Assembly: GCF_021462265.1 (NCBI RefSeq) | Contig: NZ_JAJONF010000013.1 | Span: 1-64,000 of the forward strand | DNA: 64,000 nucleotides | Source: Streptomyces shenzhenensis | Lineage (GTDB): Bacteria > Actinomycetota > Actinomycetes > Streptomycetales > Streptomycetaceae | Direction of reading: 5' to 3' | Made by a program: the position numbers and the translations under genes | The notes under the pieces: model-generated | Seen by the model: only the letters and a program-made list of their open reading frames with translations | What the model was told of the DNA's origin: nothing | The model's database searches: none | Part shown: one piece after another, positions 41,856-50,820 of the stretch | Position numbering within the stretch: position 1 is the stretch's first letter | How the letters are laid out: every line of letters starts with the position of its first letter

Positions 41856-42596
41856 CTACGACCGCGCGCCCCGCGTCCGTACGACGGCGAACGCGGCCGC
41901 CGCCAGGCCCAGGGCACCGACGATCAGGCCCGCGACGCCGAGGCCGCGGGCGGTGGAGTCGCTGGAGTCGGCGGCAGCGGTCGCCTCGGCGCCGGTCTTG
42001 GTGGCCGGCGCGGAGGAGGCCGCGGCCGCGTCGCCCGCGGCGGTCAGCTTGAGCGTCGGCGCCGGGTTCTCCGGCTCGTCGCCGCCGCTCTGCGCCTGAT
42101 CGATCCAGCGGACGACCTTGCCGTCGGAGTACGTCTGCAGGGTCTTGAAGGTCAGCTGGCCGGTGTCCTCGGGCAGTTGCCCGAAGGCGACGTCGAAGTC
42201 CTCGTACTGCCCGGCACCGATCTTGCCGCCGGTCCAGGTGACCTCGGAGACGGCCTCGGTGATGGTGCCGTCGTCGGTCTTCACGGGCGTCTTCAGCTTG
42301 GTGGTGGTCACCTTGGCGGTCCAGCCGTCGTGCGGGGTGACGAGGACGCCCAGGACCGGGTGGTCGGTGGGCAGGTAGACCTGGACCTTGGTGGTGGCGG
42401 CGGTGTCCTCCTCGTTGGGCACGCGGAAGGTCAGCACGCCGTCGGTGGCGCCCTTGGCGTAGCTCTCCGGGTGGACGGTGACGTGCGCGGCGGCGGCACC
42501 GGCGGCGGCGAGGACCGACGCGGCGGTGAGCGCGGTGACGGTGGCGGTGCGGCGCAGGGCGCGGCGGGTCGCAGTCATGGCAGGCATGGCAGGCAT
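41856..42596 (-). CDS. YcnI-type copper-binding membrane protein
   Basis: A 246-residue exported protein. The signal peptide (about 1-35) ends at AHA/AAA followed by HVTVHPES, so the mature protein begins with the His that, with a Trp, binds copper in YcnI (DUF1775) proteins. The beta-rich domain ends near residue 185. A Ser/Ala/Thr-rich linker and one C-terminal helix (GLGVAGLIVGALGLAAAAF) with a basic end anchor it. Three ATGs are spaced by nine bases (42596, 42587, 42578); I take the first. It is followed upstream on the same strand by a His/Met-rich membrane protein, a usual pairing in copper uptake or delivery. Confidence 0.88.
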   Translation of the reverse strand: MPAMPAMTATRRALRRTATVTALTAASVLAAAGAAAAHVTVHPESYAKGATDGVLTFRVPNEEDTAATTKVQVYLPTDHPVLGVLVTPHDGWTAKVTTTKLKTPVKTDDGTITEAVSEVTWTGGKIGAGQYEDFDVAFGQLPEDTGQLTFKTLQTYSDGKVVRWIDQAQSGGDEPENPAPTLKLTAAGDAAAASSAPATKTGAEATAAADSSDSTARGLGVAGLIVGALGLAAAAFAVVRTRGARS

Positions 42597-42637
42597 GGTG
42601 AAGGGATCTCCGTACGAGTGAAGTCTGTCTGAGCGTC

Positions 42638-43270
42638 TTACGGGTGCCGGACGGTGTACGGGATCGGGATCGGGGGGCCGCGTCGGCTCACCGCGTGCCG
42701 CAGCGCGAGCAGCGGACGGGGCCGTATCGGACCGGCCGGGGCCGGACGGCGGCCGTCGGCCGGGGCGGGCAGCGGGGCGTCGTGCCACCAGGCGGCCAGA
42801 CCGGGGACGAGCGCGGCCGTCCGGCGCAGCAGCGACCACAGCGCGGCCTCGCCGCGCCGCAGCCACCAGGAGGCGACGAGCGCGGCGACGACATGGGCGA
42901 CGGTGGCGTGCGCGGTCAGGACGTGGAGGTGCGGGTACGGCTGCGCCGTACCCGCCACGGCATGACCGCCCATGCGCATGTGGGCCATGGTCATGGCGGG
43001 CGCGGGTGCCGGAGTGACCGCGCGGGCACCGTCGAAGCCGAGGTGCAGACCGGCCTGAGTGAGGAGCATGCCGACGCCGATCTCCGGCAGCCCGCGCTCA
43101 CGGCCCGCGAGGGCCCGGCCCAGGCCGAACACGACGACGAACCCGGCCGCGTCCGCCCACAGCGGCGGCATGTCCCCCATGGCGAGGCCGTGCCCGGCGG
43201 CGGCCAGGAGCACGCACACCGCGGCGAACACCGCGGCACGCAGGCTCCGTACCGCCGGTGACGCACTCAT
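42638..43270 (-). CDS. His/Met-rich membrane protein, partner of YcnI
   Basis: A 210-residue membrane protein with about four helices in the first 165 residues (AVFAAVCVLLAAAGHGLAMG, GFVVVFGLGRALAG, then MLLTQAGLHLGF). A metal-like cluster of Met and His follows, TMAHMRMGGHA, then PYPHLHVLTAHATVAHVV. A basic, proline-rich cytoplasmic tail closes the protein. I do not know a biochemical function; its place before the YcnI gene with a 41-base gap suggests copper handling. An ATG 54 bases upstream is in frame; GGGAGG is placed for the ATG at 43270. A decayed copy of the same gene lies at 52690-52925. Confidence 0.78.
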   Translation of the reverse strand: MSASPAVRSLRAAVFAAVCVLLAAAGHGLAMGDMPPLWADAAGFVVVFGLGRALAGRERGLPEIGVGMLLTQAGLHLGFDGARAVTPAPAPAMTMAHMRMGGHAVAGTAQPYPHLHVLTAHATVAHVVAALVASWWLRRGEAALWSLLRRTAALVPGLAAWWHDAPLPAPADGRRPAPAGPIRPRPLLALRHAVSRRGPPIPIPYTVRHP

Positions 43271-43359
43271 GGTGAGCGATCCTCCCACGGTGGGGGATAC
43301 GCGAGGCATGGACAGTCCGTTCACTCACCCCGGGGGATTACCTGTGCCGTGGCACCCCG

Positions 43360-44736
43360 TCAGCGGCGGATGAGGGCCAGCACCTCGTCCCGCGTCCGGG
43401 TCAGTGTGGGGGTGTCCGCCGCTTCCACGTTGAGCCGCAGCAGCGGTTCGGTGTTGGAGGGGCGCAGGTTGAACCACCAGGCGGGGGTGGAGACGGTCAG
43501 GCCGTCGAGTTCGTCGACGGCGACCCCGGGGTGGGCTGTGAAGTGGGCGCGTACGGCCGCGAGGGCGGAGCCGGCGTCGGGAACCGTGGTGTTGATCTCT
43601 CCTGATGCCGGATGGCGCTGGTAGCGCTCGATCAGGTGGGACAGGGGTTCCGGCTGTGAGCCGAGGGCTGCGACGACGTGGAGGGCGGCGAGCATGCCGG
43701 TGTCGGCGTTGTAGAAGTCGCGGAAGTAGTAGTGCGCCGAGTGCTCGCCGCCGAACACCGCGCCCGTGCGGGTCATCTCGGCTTTGATGAAGGAGTGCCC
43801 CACCCGCGTGCGGACCGGGACTCCGCCGAGCTCGCGGACCACCTCGGGCACGGTCCGTGAGGTGATCAGGTTGTGCAGCACGGTGCTTCCCGGATGGTCG
43901 GCCAGCAGCCGGGCGGCGATCAGGGCGGTGATGGCGGACGGGGTCACGGCTTCGCCGCGTTCGTCGACCACGAAACAGCGGTCGGCGTCGCCGTCGAAGG
44001 CCAGGCCCAGGTCGGCCCGCGTCTCCCGCACGACGCGCCGCAGGTCGACGATGTTGGCGGGGTCCAGCGGGTTGGCCTCGTGGTGGGGGAAGGTGCCGTC
44101 GAGCTCGAAGTACAGCGGGACGATCTCGACCGGAACGTCACGGAAGACGGCCGGCACGGTCAGACCGCTCATGCCGTTGCCGGCGTCCACCACGATGCGG
44201 AGCGGTCGGACGGCGCGGACGTCGACCAGGTTCAGCAGGTGGGCCGCGTAGTCCGCCAGCATGTCGCGCTGGGTGACGGATCCCGTGGGGCGGCGCGCGG
44301 CGGGCGGTCGTCCGCCGGACGCCCAGCGTTCGACGAGCGTGCGGACGGCCTGCAGACCGGTGTCCTGGCCGATCGGTGCGGCACCGGCCCGGCACAGCTT
44401 GATGCCGTTGTAGCGGGCGGGGTTGTGGCTGGCGGTGAACATCGCGCCGGGCAGGTGCAGGGCGCCGCTGGCGAAGTACAGCTCGTCGGTGGAGCACAGG
44501 CCGATCTCGGTGACGTCGGCGCCCTGCCCGGCGGCGCCCCGCGCGAAGGCACGGGCCAGTGCGGGCGAGCTGGGCCGCATGTCATGGCCGGTCACGATGG
44601 CGCCGGCGCCGGTCGTCTCGACGAAGGCGGCGCCGAACAGCCCGGCGAGTTCCTCGTCGAGCTGGTCCGGGACGAGGCCTCGGACGTCGTAGGCCTTCAC
44701 CACGGCGGACAGGTCGAGGCCTGGTCTGTCGTTCAC
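43360..44736 (-). CDS. Phosphomannomutase/phosphoglucomutase
   Basis: A 458-residue alpha-D-phosphohexomutase that moves phosphate between C1 and C6 of mannose or glucose. The phosphoserine is Ser103 in TASHNP, the Mg2+ loop is DGDADR (248-253), the sugar-binding loop GGEHSAHYYF, and the phosphate-binding loop RPSNTEP near the C-terminus. The GTG start overlaps the stop of the GH13 gene. As last gene of an operon with a GH130 enzyme it fits: phosphorolysis of beta-mannosides gives mannose 1-phosphate, which this enzyme would turn into mannose 6-phosphate. Confidence 0.93.
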   Translation of the reverse strand: MNDRPGLDLSAVVKAYDVRGLVPDQLDEELAGLFGAAFVETTGAGAIVTGHDMRPSSPALARAFARGAAGQGADVTEIGLCSTDELYFASGALHLPGAMFTASHNPARYNGIKLCRAGAAPIGQDTGLQAVRTLVERWASGGRPPAARRPTGSVTQRDMLADYAAHLLNLVDVRAVRPLRIVVDAGNGMSGLTVPAVFRDVPVEIVPLYFELDGTFPHHEANPLDPANIVDLRRVVRETRADLGLAFDGDADRCFVVDERGEAVTPSAITALIAARLLADHPGSTVLHNLITSRTVPEVVRELGGVPVRTRVGHSFIKAEMTRTGAVFGGEHSAHYYFRDFYNADTGMLAALHVVAALGSQPEPLSHLIERYQRHPASGEINTTVPDAGSALAAVRAHFTAHPGVAVDELDGLTVSTPAWWFNLRPSNTEPLLRLNVEAADTPTLTRTRDEVLALIRR

Positions 44737-46358
44737 TGCGGGTCCTCCTCGTAGGTCGTCCAGACGGCGGTGTCCTGGGGGACGTCGCGGCCGTCGAGCG
44801 GTGCGCTGGACAGCAGGACCCGGGCGCCGTCGTCCAGCGGGACGGGGCGTGGCCCGAAGTTGACCAGGCAGCGCAGCCGGGCCGATCGGTCGAACGCGAG
44901 CCACGCGCCGTTCGCGGGGCCCCGCACGCGCGGTGCCGTGTCCGGGGCGGGATGGTCGTGGCGCAGCCGCAGTGCGGCCCGGTACAGGGCGAGCATGGAC
45001 TGTTCGTCGTCCTGCTGCGCCGCGACGGTGAGTCCGGCCCAGTCGGCGGGCTGCGGGAACCAGCAGTCCCCGGGCGCGGCCTCGCTGAAGCCGTACGGAG
45101 GGGCGGTGCCGGACCAGGGCAGCGGCACCCGGCAGCCGTCGCGTCCGCGGTGGCGGTTGCCGGAGCGCTTCCACAGCGGGTCGCGAATCCGGGCGTCGGG
45201 GATGTGGGCCTGCGGCAGGCCCAGTTCCTCACCCTGGTAGACATAGGCCGCGCCGGGCAGGGCCAGCATCAGCAGGGCCGCCGCCCGGGCGCGCCGCTCG
45301 CCGAGCCGGCCGCCCCCGTACCGGGTGACCGGCCGGATCGCGTCGTGGCTGGAGAGCACCCAGGTGACGGGAGCGCCCACCGCCCGCATGGCGCGGGTCG
45401 ACTGCTCGATGACCTCGCGCATCGCCGGTCCGTCCCAAGGGCATTCCAGGAAGGCGAAGTTGAAGGTCTGCTGCATCTCGCCCGGGGCGACGTAGCGGGC
45501 CAGCCGCTCGCGGTCGAATATGCCCGCCTCGGCCACCATCACGCGTTCGGCCGGGGCCACCGCCCCCGCGGGCGCCGGGTGCCGGTCCAGGAGACTTCGC
45601 CAGTGCCTGAAGAGCGGGTGCAGTTCCTCCTGGTCGTAGTAGGGCATCAGGTGGTTGCGGTGGACGTCCTGGTGCTGGCCGGGCCCGGCGTCGGGCAGGC
45701 CCTCGGCCTTGAACAGGGTGTGGGCGACGTCGACGCGGAATCCGTCGACACCGCGGTCCAGCCAGTGGGTGAGGATCCGCTCGAACTCGGTGGCCACCTC
45801 GGGGTGGCGCCAGTCGAGGTCGGGCTGCTCGGGCGCGTGCAGATGCAGGTACCACTGTCCGGGGCGGCCGTCCGCCTCGTCGACGCGGGTCCAGGCGGGG
45901 CCGCCGAAGGCGGACTGCCAGTCGTTGGGGGGAAGTTCGCCCTTCTCGCCGCGCCCTTCCCGGAACATGTACCGCTGCCGGGCCGGAGAGCCGGGCGGGG
46001 CCGCGACGGCCTCGCGGAACCAAGGGTGCCGGTGGGAGGTGTGGTTGGGGACCACGTCCACCAGGACCTTGATCCCGAGGGCGTGTGCCTTCGCGACCAG
46101 CACGTCGAAATCGGCGGGTGTGCCGAGGTCTGCCGCGACGCCGGTGTGATCGGCGATGTCGTACCCGCCGTCCGCCAGCGGCGAGGGGTAGAAGGGGGTG
46201 ACCCACACCGCGTCGACGCCGAGCCGCGCCAGGTGGTCCAGGCGGGCGGTGGCGCCGGGCAGATCACCGGTGCCGTCGCCGTCGCCGTCCGCGAAGGCGC
46301 GCGGGTGGATCTCGTAGCAGACCGCCTCCCGCCACCACGGGGCGGGGCCGGAGGTCAT
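44733..46358 (-). CDS. Alpha-glucosidase, GH13 family
   Basis: A 541-residue cytoplasmic GH13 enzyme of the oligo-1,6-glucosidase/alpha-glucosidase type. The nucleophile Asp is in GFRVDVAH, the acid/base Glu in VMVAEAG, and the stabilising Asp in LSSHD, where most relatives have LSNHD. The first region, DVVPNHTS, is intact, and a C-terminal beta domain follows. It overlaps both the GH130 gene (ATGA) and the mutase gene. It probably cleaves alpha-glucosidic bonds in the oligosaccharide taken up by the operon importer. Confidence 0.9.
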   Translation of the reverse strand: MTSGPAPWWREAVCYEIHPRAFADGDGDGTGDLPGATARLDHLARLGVDAVWVTPFYPSPLADGGYDIADHTGVAADLGTPADFDVLVAKAHALGIKVLVDVVPNHTSHRHPWFREAVAAPPGSPARQRYMFREGRGEKGELPPNDWQSAFGGPAWTRVDEADGRPGQWYLHLHAPEQPDLDWRHPEVATEFERILTHWLDRGVDGFRVDVAHTLFKAEGLPDAGPGQHQDVHRNHLMPYYDQEELHPLFRHWRSLLDRHPAPAGAVAPAERVMVAEAGIFDRERLARYVAPGEMQQTFNFAFLECPWDGPAMREVIEQSTRAMRAVGAPVTWVLSSHDAIRPVTRYGGGRLGERRARAAALLMLALPGAAYVYQGEELGLPQAHIPDARIRDPLWKRSGNRHRGRDGCRVPLPWSGTAPPYGFSEAAPGDCWFPQPADWAGLTVAAQQDDEQSMLALYRAALRLRHDHPAPDTAPRVRGPANGAWLAFDRSARLRCLVNFGPRPVPLDDGARVLLSSAPLDGRDVPQDTAVWTTYEEDPQ

Positions 46359-47428
46359 TCGGACCGGTCCAGGCGGGCCACGCCGATGTGCGCGTCGGCC
46401 ATGCCGTAGAAGACATAGCGCACGCCGTCGATCTCCTCGATCGCGGTCGGGAAGACCACGTTGGGCACGGTGCCGGAGCGCTCCTGCTCGGTTTCCGGGG
46501 CCATCAGCGGCTCGGAGGTGCGGGCGATGACACGGCTGGGGTCGGCCGGGTCGAGGATCATCGCGCCGGCCGCGTAGTTGACCGTCTGCACCTGCGCGAA
46601 GGGGTCCTCGATGGTGCCGGAGACGCCGTGGTGAATGAGCAGCCAGCCCTCGTCGACGCGGATCGGAGCCGGGCCGGCGCCGATCTTGAGCTCCTCCCAG
46701 GCGTACTCGGACAGGGCGACCAGGCGGTGGTGGCGCGGCCGGGTGAGGGCGCCCAGGTCCCGCTTCACCTCGTCGACGGGTACGTAGGAGATCCAGATGC
46801 CCGGGCGGTCGTCGGTCACCCCGGCGGGCAGGTGGACGCCCTCGCCCGGCCGGAACCAGCCGAGGTCCCACATCGGGCGGTGCAGCATGGCGTAGTACAT
46901 CGCGCCGTCCGGGCCCGGCACGGGCTCGGGGAAGTGCACGACGTCCTTGTTCGGGAAGAGGTTGAGGTCGGTGTCGAGGTCGGGCTGGTAGGCGAACTGG
47001 AGCGGGCCGAGGCGCTCCCAGTGGACGAGGTCCTCGGAGACGGCGAGGGCCGGCTTGGGGCCGAGCGGCCCGTAGGCCACGTAGGACATGACGTACCGGC
47101 CCAGGTCCTCGATCCAGGTGGTACGGGGGTCCTCCACGCCGGCGTTGTTCTTGCCGCGCTCCCAGCCGGCGTCGGGCGCGAGGACCACGCCGCGGCGCTC
47201 GACCCCGGTGGGCACGCCGTCGTCCAGGACGACTTCGGCGAGGCCGACGCGGGAGACGTTGCCCTCGGCGACCAGCCGGGGCAGCAGGTGCAGCCGGCCG
47301 TCGGGCGTGCGGCCGGAGGCCGGGTTGAGCACGCCCTCGACCTCGTCGGCCTCGCCGGGCAGCGGGGACATCACTACGCCGACCCGGGTCAGGGTGTAGG
47401 GGACGGGGGCGGTGGTGCTGTGGGACAC
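46355..47428 (-). CDS. GH130 family beta-mannoside phosphorylase or hydrolase
   Basis: A 357-residue five-bladed propeller glycosidase. The stretch NNAGVEDPRTTWIEDLGRY (about 96-114) carries the conserved Asp of GH130, and arginine/histidine positions in LLIHHGVSG and FYGMADAHIGVA complete the site. GH130 members mostly phosphorolyse beta-mannosides; a few hydrolyse beta-1,2-mannosides. The neighbouring phosphohexomutase favours a phosphorylase. The start is GTG with AAGGG about nine bases ahead. It follows the importer genes after 6 bases. Confidence 0.87.
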   Translation of the reverse strand: MSHSTTAPVPYTLTRVGVVMSPLPGEADEVEGVLNPASGRTPDGRLHLLPRLVAEGNVSRVGLAEVVLDDGVPTGVERRGVVLAPDAGWERGKNNAGVEDPRTTWIEDLGRYVMSYVAYGPLGPKPALAVSEDLVHWERLGPLQFAYQPDLDTDLNLFPNKDVVHFPEPVPGPDGAMYYAMLHRPMWDLGWFRPGEGVHLPAGVTDDRPGIWISYVPVDEVKRDLGALTRPRHHRLVALSEYAWEELKIGAGPAPIRVDEGWLLIHHGVSGTIEDPFAQVQTVNYAAGAMILDPADPSRVIARTSEPLMAPETEQERSGTVPNVVFPTAIEEIDGVRYVFYGMADAHIGVARLDRSE

Positions 47429-47434
47429 GGAAGT

Positions 47435-48328
47435 TCAGCCCTTCGTTGCTGAGTCGATGTCGGTGGAGGTGAAGCGGCTCTGGAAGACGAGGTAGAGGGC
47501 GACCGCCGGCGCGGCCAGGACGCAGGCCCCGGCGAGAATCGCGCCGAAGGGATTGGCGGCGGCGGAGGCGACGGTGCTGATGTAGTTGGCGAGCGAGACG
47601 GCCAGCGGCTGCATGTCCTGACGCTTGGTCACCAGGAACGGCCAGAGGAACTCGTTCCAGGGCCCGGTGAAGCTGAGCAGCACGACCGACATCAGGGCCG
47701 GCTTGCACAGCGGCAGCGCGATCCGGAAGAGGATCTGCAGCTCGTTCGCGCCGTCGATGCGGGCCGCCTCGAACATGGCGGCCGGCAGTTGCAGGAAGAA
47801 CTGCCGGAAGACGAAGACGGCACTGGTGTTGATCGCGAACGGCAGGATCATGCCGAGGTAGGAGTCGGCGAGACCGTAGTCGCGGACGATCAGCACGTAC
47901 AGCGGGATCAGCAGGAGCTGGAACGGCACGACCTGGACCAGCAGCACCAGGGCGAACGTCGAGCCGCGGCCGCGGAACTGCAGCCGGGCCAGGGCATAGC
48001 CGGCGAGCAGGCCGAACACGGTGGTGCAGAGGATCACACCGCCGGTGAAGATGCCGGAGTTCACCAGCGAACGGCCCAGCGAGATCGCCGAGTCGATCGC
48101 CGCGTAGTTGTGCAGGCTCAGGTTGGACGGGTTCGGGAACGCCCCGGCGGGGCTGGAGTCGGGCTCCTTCTGCAGGGAGCCGACGATCATGTAGTAGAAG
48201 GGGAAGAGGAAGGCGAAGGCGCCGATGAGCAAGGCGATGCGGGATCCGGTCGACCGGGTACGGGACCGCGGGGCGCGCTCGGCGGCGCGGCGCTCGCCGG
48301 CAAGGCCGGCTGCGACGTCGTTGGTCAT
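47435..48328 (-). CDS. Sugar ABC transporter permease, MalG type
   Basis: A 297-residue permease with six helices and the EAA loop FEAARIDGANELQILF (about 195-210). Part of the LacI-regulated importer, together with the permease and lipoprotein upstream on the same strand. One base separates the two permease genes. Confidence 0.92.
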   Translation of the reverse strand: MTNDVAAGLAGERRAAERAPRSRTRSTGSRIALLIGAFAFLFPFYYMIVGSLQKEPDSSPAGAFPNPSNLSLHNYAAIDSAISLGRSLVNSGIFTGGVILCTTVFGLLAGYALARLQFRGRGSTFALVLLVQVVPFQLLLIPLYVLIVRDYGLADSYLGMILPFAINTSAVFVFRQFFLQLPAAMFEAARIDGANELQILFRIALPLCKPALMSVVLLSFTGPWNEFLWPFLVTKRQDMQPLAVSLANYISTVASAAANPFGAILAGACVLAAPAVALYLVFQSRFTSTDIDSATKG

Positions 48329-48329
48329 C

Positions 48330-49289
48330 TCAGTCCCTCTCCACGAGTCGTCGGTAGACCAGCGAGACGGCGGTGATCAGGACGACGAGGATCACGCCGA
48401 TGGCCGCCGCCTCGTCCGGGTGTCCCTGCTGCAGACCCCGCTGGTACATCAGCAGCACCGGTGAGGTCGTCGCCCCGTCGGGGCCGCCGCCGCTGGTGAG
48501 CAGATAGGGCTCGGTGAAGAGATTGGCGCCGGTGACGGTGGCCAGGATCAGCACCAGCAGGGTGGCGGGCCGGACCGCGGGAACGGTGATGGAGCGGAAG
48601 ACGCGCAGCCGTCCGGCGCCGTCGAGGGCCGCCGACTCGTAGAGCTCCTGGGGCACGTTCTGCAGCGCCGACAGGTACAGCACCACGAAGAAGCCCAGTT
48701 GCTTCCACGCCACGAAGACCGCCACGACCGGCATGGCCAGATGGGAGTTGATCAGCCAGGACGGATCCGGCGCCAGCGGGCCGAGCGCCTGGTTGACCAG
48801 GCCGTCGCTGTTGAACAGGAACATCCATACGCCGACGACCGCGACGCTGGCCGTGATGTAGGGGATGTAGTACGCGGTGCGGAAGAATGACCGGAAGGGC
48901 AGCTTCTTGTTCAGCGCGTCGGCCAGGACCAGGGATGCGACGGCGGTCAGCGGAACGTTGATGACCAGGAAGACGGCGATGTTGGCGAACGAGCGCCAGA
49001 CGTCCGGGTCGGTCAGCACCGTCGTGTAGTTCTCCCAGCCCACGAAGGGCCGGTCGACCTGGACGCCGGGAGCGGCGAAGAAGTAGTCGTGGAAGGACAT
49101 CCACACGGCGAAGCCGAGGGGATACACGAAGATCGCGGCGAGGTAGATCAGGTAGGGGGAGACGAACAGGATGCCGATGGGCTGGTGGCCGCCCAGCCGC
49201 AGCCGCCACCGCCGTCTTGGCGCCGGTGCCTTGGCCGTGGTCCCGGCGGCGGGCCGGGACCGGTCAATGTCAGAGGTGGTACGGGACAT
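48330..49289 (-). CDS. Sugar ABC transporter permease, MalF type
   Basis: A 319-residue permease. A basic N-terminus (APRRRWRLRLGGHQ) precedes six helices, and the EAA loop reads YESAALDGAGRLRVFRSI (about 217-234). It begins 9 bases after the stop of the binding protein gene. No ATPase gene is present in the operon. Confidence 0.92.
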   Translation of the reverse strand: MSRTTSDIDRSRPAAGTTAKAPAPRRRWRLRLGGHQPIGILFVSPYLIYLAAIFVYPLGFAVWMSFHDYFFAAPGVQVDRPFVGWENYTTVLTDPDVWRSFANIAVFLVINVPLTAVASLVLADALNKKLPFRSFFRTAYYIPYITASVAVVGVWMFLFNSDGLVNQALGPLAPDPSWLINSHLAMPVVAVFVAWKQLGFFVVLYLSALQNVPQELYESAALDGAGRLRVFRSITVPAVRPATLLVLILATVTGANLFTEPYLLTSGGGPDGATTSPVLLMYQRGLQQGHPDEAAAIGVILVVLITAVSLVYRRLVERD

Positions 49290-49298
49290 GGCGGGTTC

Positions 49299-50570
49299 TC
49301 ACTGGCCCTGGGCGAGCTTGTCCACCTTGGCCGCGGCGTCCTTGAGGGCCGTGGTGAGGTCGCCCTTCCCGAAGATGACGGCCCTGGTGTAGGTGTCGCG
49401 GAACGTCTGCCAGACCTCGACGGAGTTCGGCACGTTGGGTGCTTCGACGGTGTGCTCCGCCTGCTGCGCGAAGACCTCGTAGTCCTTGTGCGAGGCGAAG
49501 TAGGACGGGTAGACGCTCGTCAGGCCGGTGCGCATCGGCATCTGCCCGGTCGCCTCCAGCAGCTTGCCGTCCTGCTCCTTGCTGGTCGCGAACTTCATGA
49601 CGTCCCAGGCCGTCCCGCGGTTCTTGCAGGAGGTGTACATGCCGATGGACTTCTCGTCGCTGAAGGTGCCCTTGCCGGCCGCGCCGTCGGCGGTGGGCAC
49701 CGGCACGGCCCCCCACTTGAGCTTGTCGCCGTAGACGGAGACCGCCCAGGGGCCGACGGTGGCCATGGCCGACTTGCCCTCGGCGAAGGCGTCGCCGTTG
49801 TAGCTCTCCTTCGGCGCCAGGCCCTCGGCGTACATGGTCTTCCACAGCTGGGCGGTCTTGATGCCGTCGGGCGAGGCGAACTGGGCCTTGCCGTCCTCGA
49901 CCAGTTGCTTGCCGGTCTGCGCGGTGAACATCGGGTAGTAGTCGAACCAGGACTGGTAGAACTCCGAGGTCGGGGCCGGCCAGATCGCGGCCTTGGCGGC
50001 CTTGGCCGCGACCAGCTTGCGCGAGGTGGCGAGGAAGTCCTGGTAGCTGGAGAGCTTGGGGTGCTCCGGGTCCAGCCCGGCCTTCCTGAACAGGTCCTTG
50101 TTGTAGAAGATCATCACCGGGTTGCTCTTCCACGGCAGCTGGTAGTACTTGCCGTCCGGCGACGCGTACTGCGACAGCCTGTCGCCGACGCGCTCCTGCA
50201 GGTACTTCTTGCCGTCGGGGAAGTCGTCGAGCGGAACGAGGCCGCCCTGCTTCTGGAACCCGGGCACGGCGGCCGGCGCGGTGTTGAGGATCAGGCAGGG
50301 CGCGTTGCCGGCGGTGATCGCCGCACCGATGACCTCTTCGGAGCTCTTGCCCGCGGGGATCTCCTGGGCGGTGATCTTCTCCTTGGGGTGGCCGGCGTTC
50401 CAGGCCGCCACCATGTTCTTGCCCCACGCGACTTCCTGCGCGTTGTTGGAGTACCAGATCGTGATCGGGCCGTGCGCGGTGGCGGAGGCGCCGGAGTCGG
50501 ATCCGCCGCTGCCGCACGCACTGAGCGTCAGGGCGGCCACCGGCAGCAGGGCGAAGAGGGCCTTCTTCAT
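49299..50570 (-). CDS. Sugar ABC transporter substrate-binding lipoprotein
   Basis: A 423-residue family 1 solute-binding protein. The signal MKKALFALLPVAALTLSAC ends in the lipobox LSAC with the anchored Cys19, then a Gly/Ser linker. Ligand-site aromatics are spread over WKSNPVMIFYNKDLF and GPWAVSVYGDKL. It starts the transport operon; GGAGG is placed before the ATG. The ligand is probably a short mannoside or glucosyl-mannoside, judged only from the GH130, GH13 and mutase genes downstream. Confidence 0.92.
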   Translation of the reverse strand: MKKALFALLPVAALTLSACGSGGSDSGASATAHGPITIWYSNNAQEVAWGKNMVAAWNAGHPKEKITAQEIPAGKSSEEVIGAAITAGNAPCLILNTAPAAVPGFQKQGGLVPLDDFPDGKKYLQERVGDRLSQYASPDGKYYQLPWKSNPVMIFYNKDLFRKAGLDPEHPKLSSYQDFLATSRKLVAAKAAKAAIWPAPTSEFYQSWFDYYPMFTAQTGKQLVEDGKAQFASPDGIKTAQLWKTMYAEGLAPKESYNGDAFAEGKSAMATVGPWAVSVYGDKLKWGAVPVPTADGAAGKGTFSDEKSIGMYTSCKNRGTAWDVMKFATSKEQDGKLLEATGQMPMRTGLTSVYPSYFASHKDYEVFAQQAEHTVEAPNVPNSVEVWQTFRDTYTRAVIFGKGDLTTALKDAAAKVDKLAQGQ

Positions 50571-50627
50571 CGGAGGTTTCCGTTTCTCGCTGGATGAATC
50601 TCTTGCGGTACGGCTCGGCCGGTGCGT

Positions 50628-50661
50628 GTGTGTCCCGTCCCGTCCCGGGGGCGGGGCACAC
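50628..50661. terminator. Imperfect GC-rich hairpin between lacI and the importer operon
   Basis: GTGTGTCCC (50628-50636) faces GGGGCACAC (50653-50661), and the pairing continues inward with wobble pairs. It may end part of the lacI transcript. The other bases between 50571 and 50674 show only the binding-protein leader. Confidence 0.4.
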
Positions 50662-50674
50662 CGGCGCGCCGCAT

Positions 50675-50820
50675 GTCTCAGCGGACGTACGCGGGTCTCA
50701 GCGGACCGCCGCGGGTCTCAGCGACCGGCGCCGACATCCGCGACCGGCGCGGATATCGGCAATCGGCGCGGATCTCCGCGGACGTGCGCGTCTCAGCGGA
50801 TGTGCGCGTCTCAGCGGACC
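50675..50820. repeat. Tandem repeats derived from the lacI stop-codon region
   Basis: GTCTCAGCGGA recurs at 50675, 50695, 50715 (one base shorter), 50790 and 50808, with spacings of 20, 20, 75 and 18 bases. Between 50720 and 50785 runs a related GC repeat (GACCGGCGC, ATCGGCGCGGAT). The rightmost copy contains the TGA of lacI on the minus strand, so the array is an expansion of the end of that gene into its 3' region. Confidence 0.8.

Noticed and set aside
46465..46482. CebR-like box (CCGGAGCGCTCCTG) within the GH130 gene
   Set aside because: It lies inside coding sequence, far from a promoter, deviates at both outer positions from the known box, and GAGCGCTC is common in GC-rich DNA.
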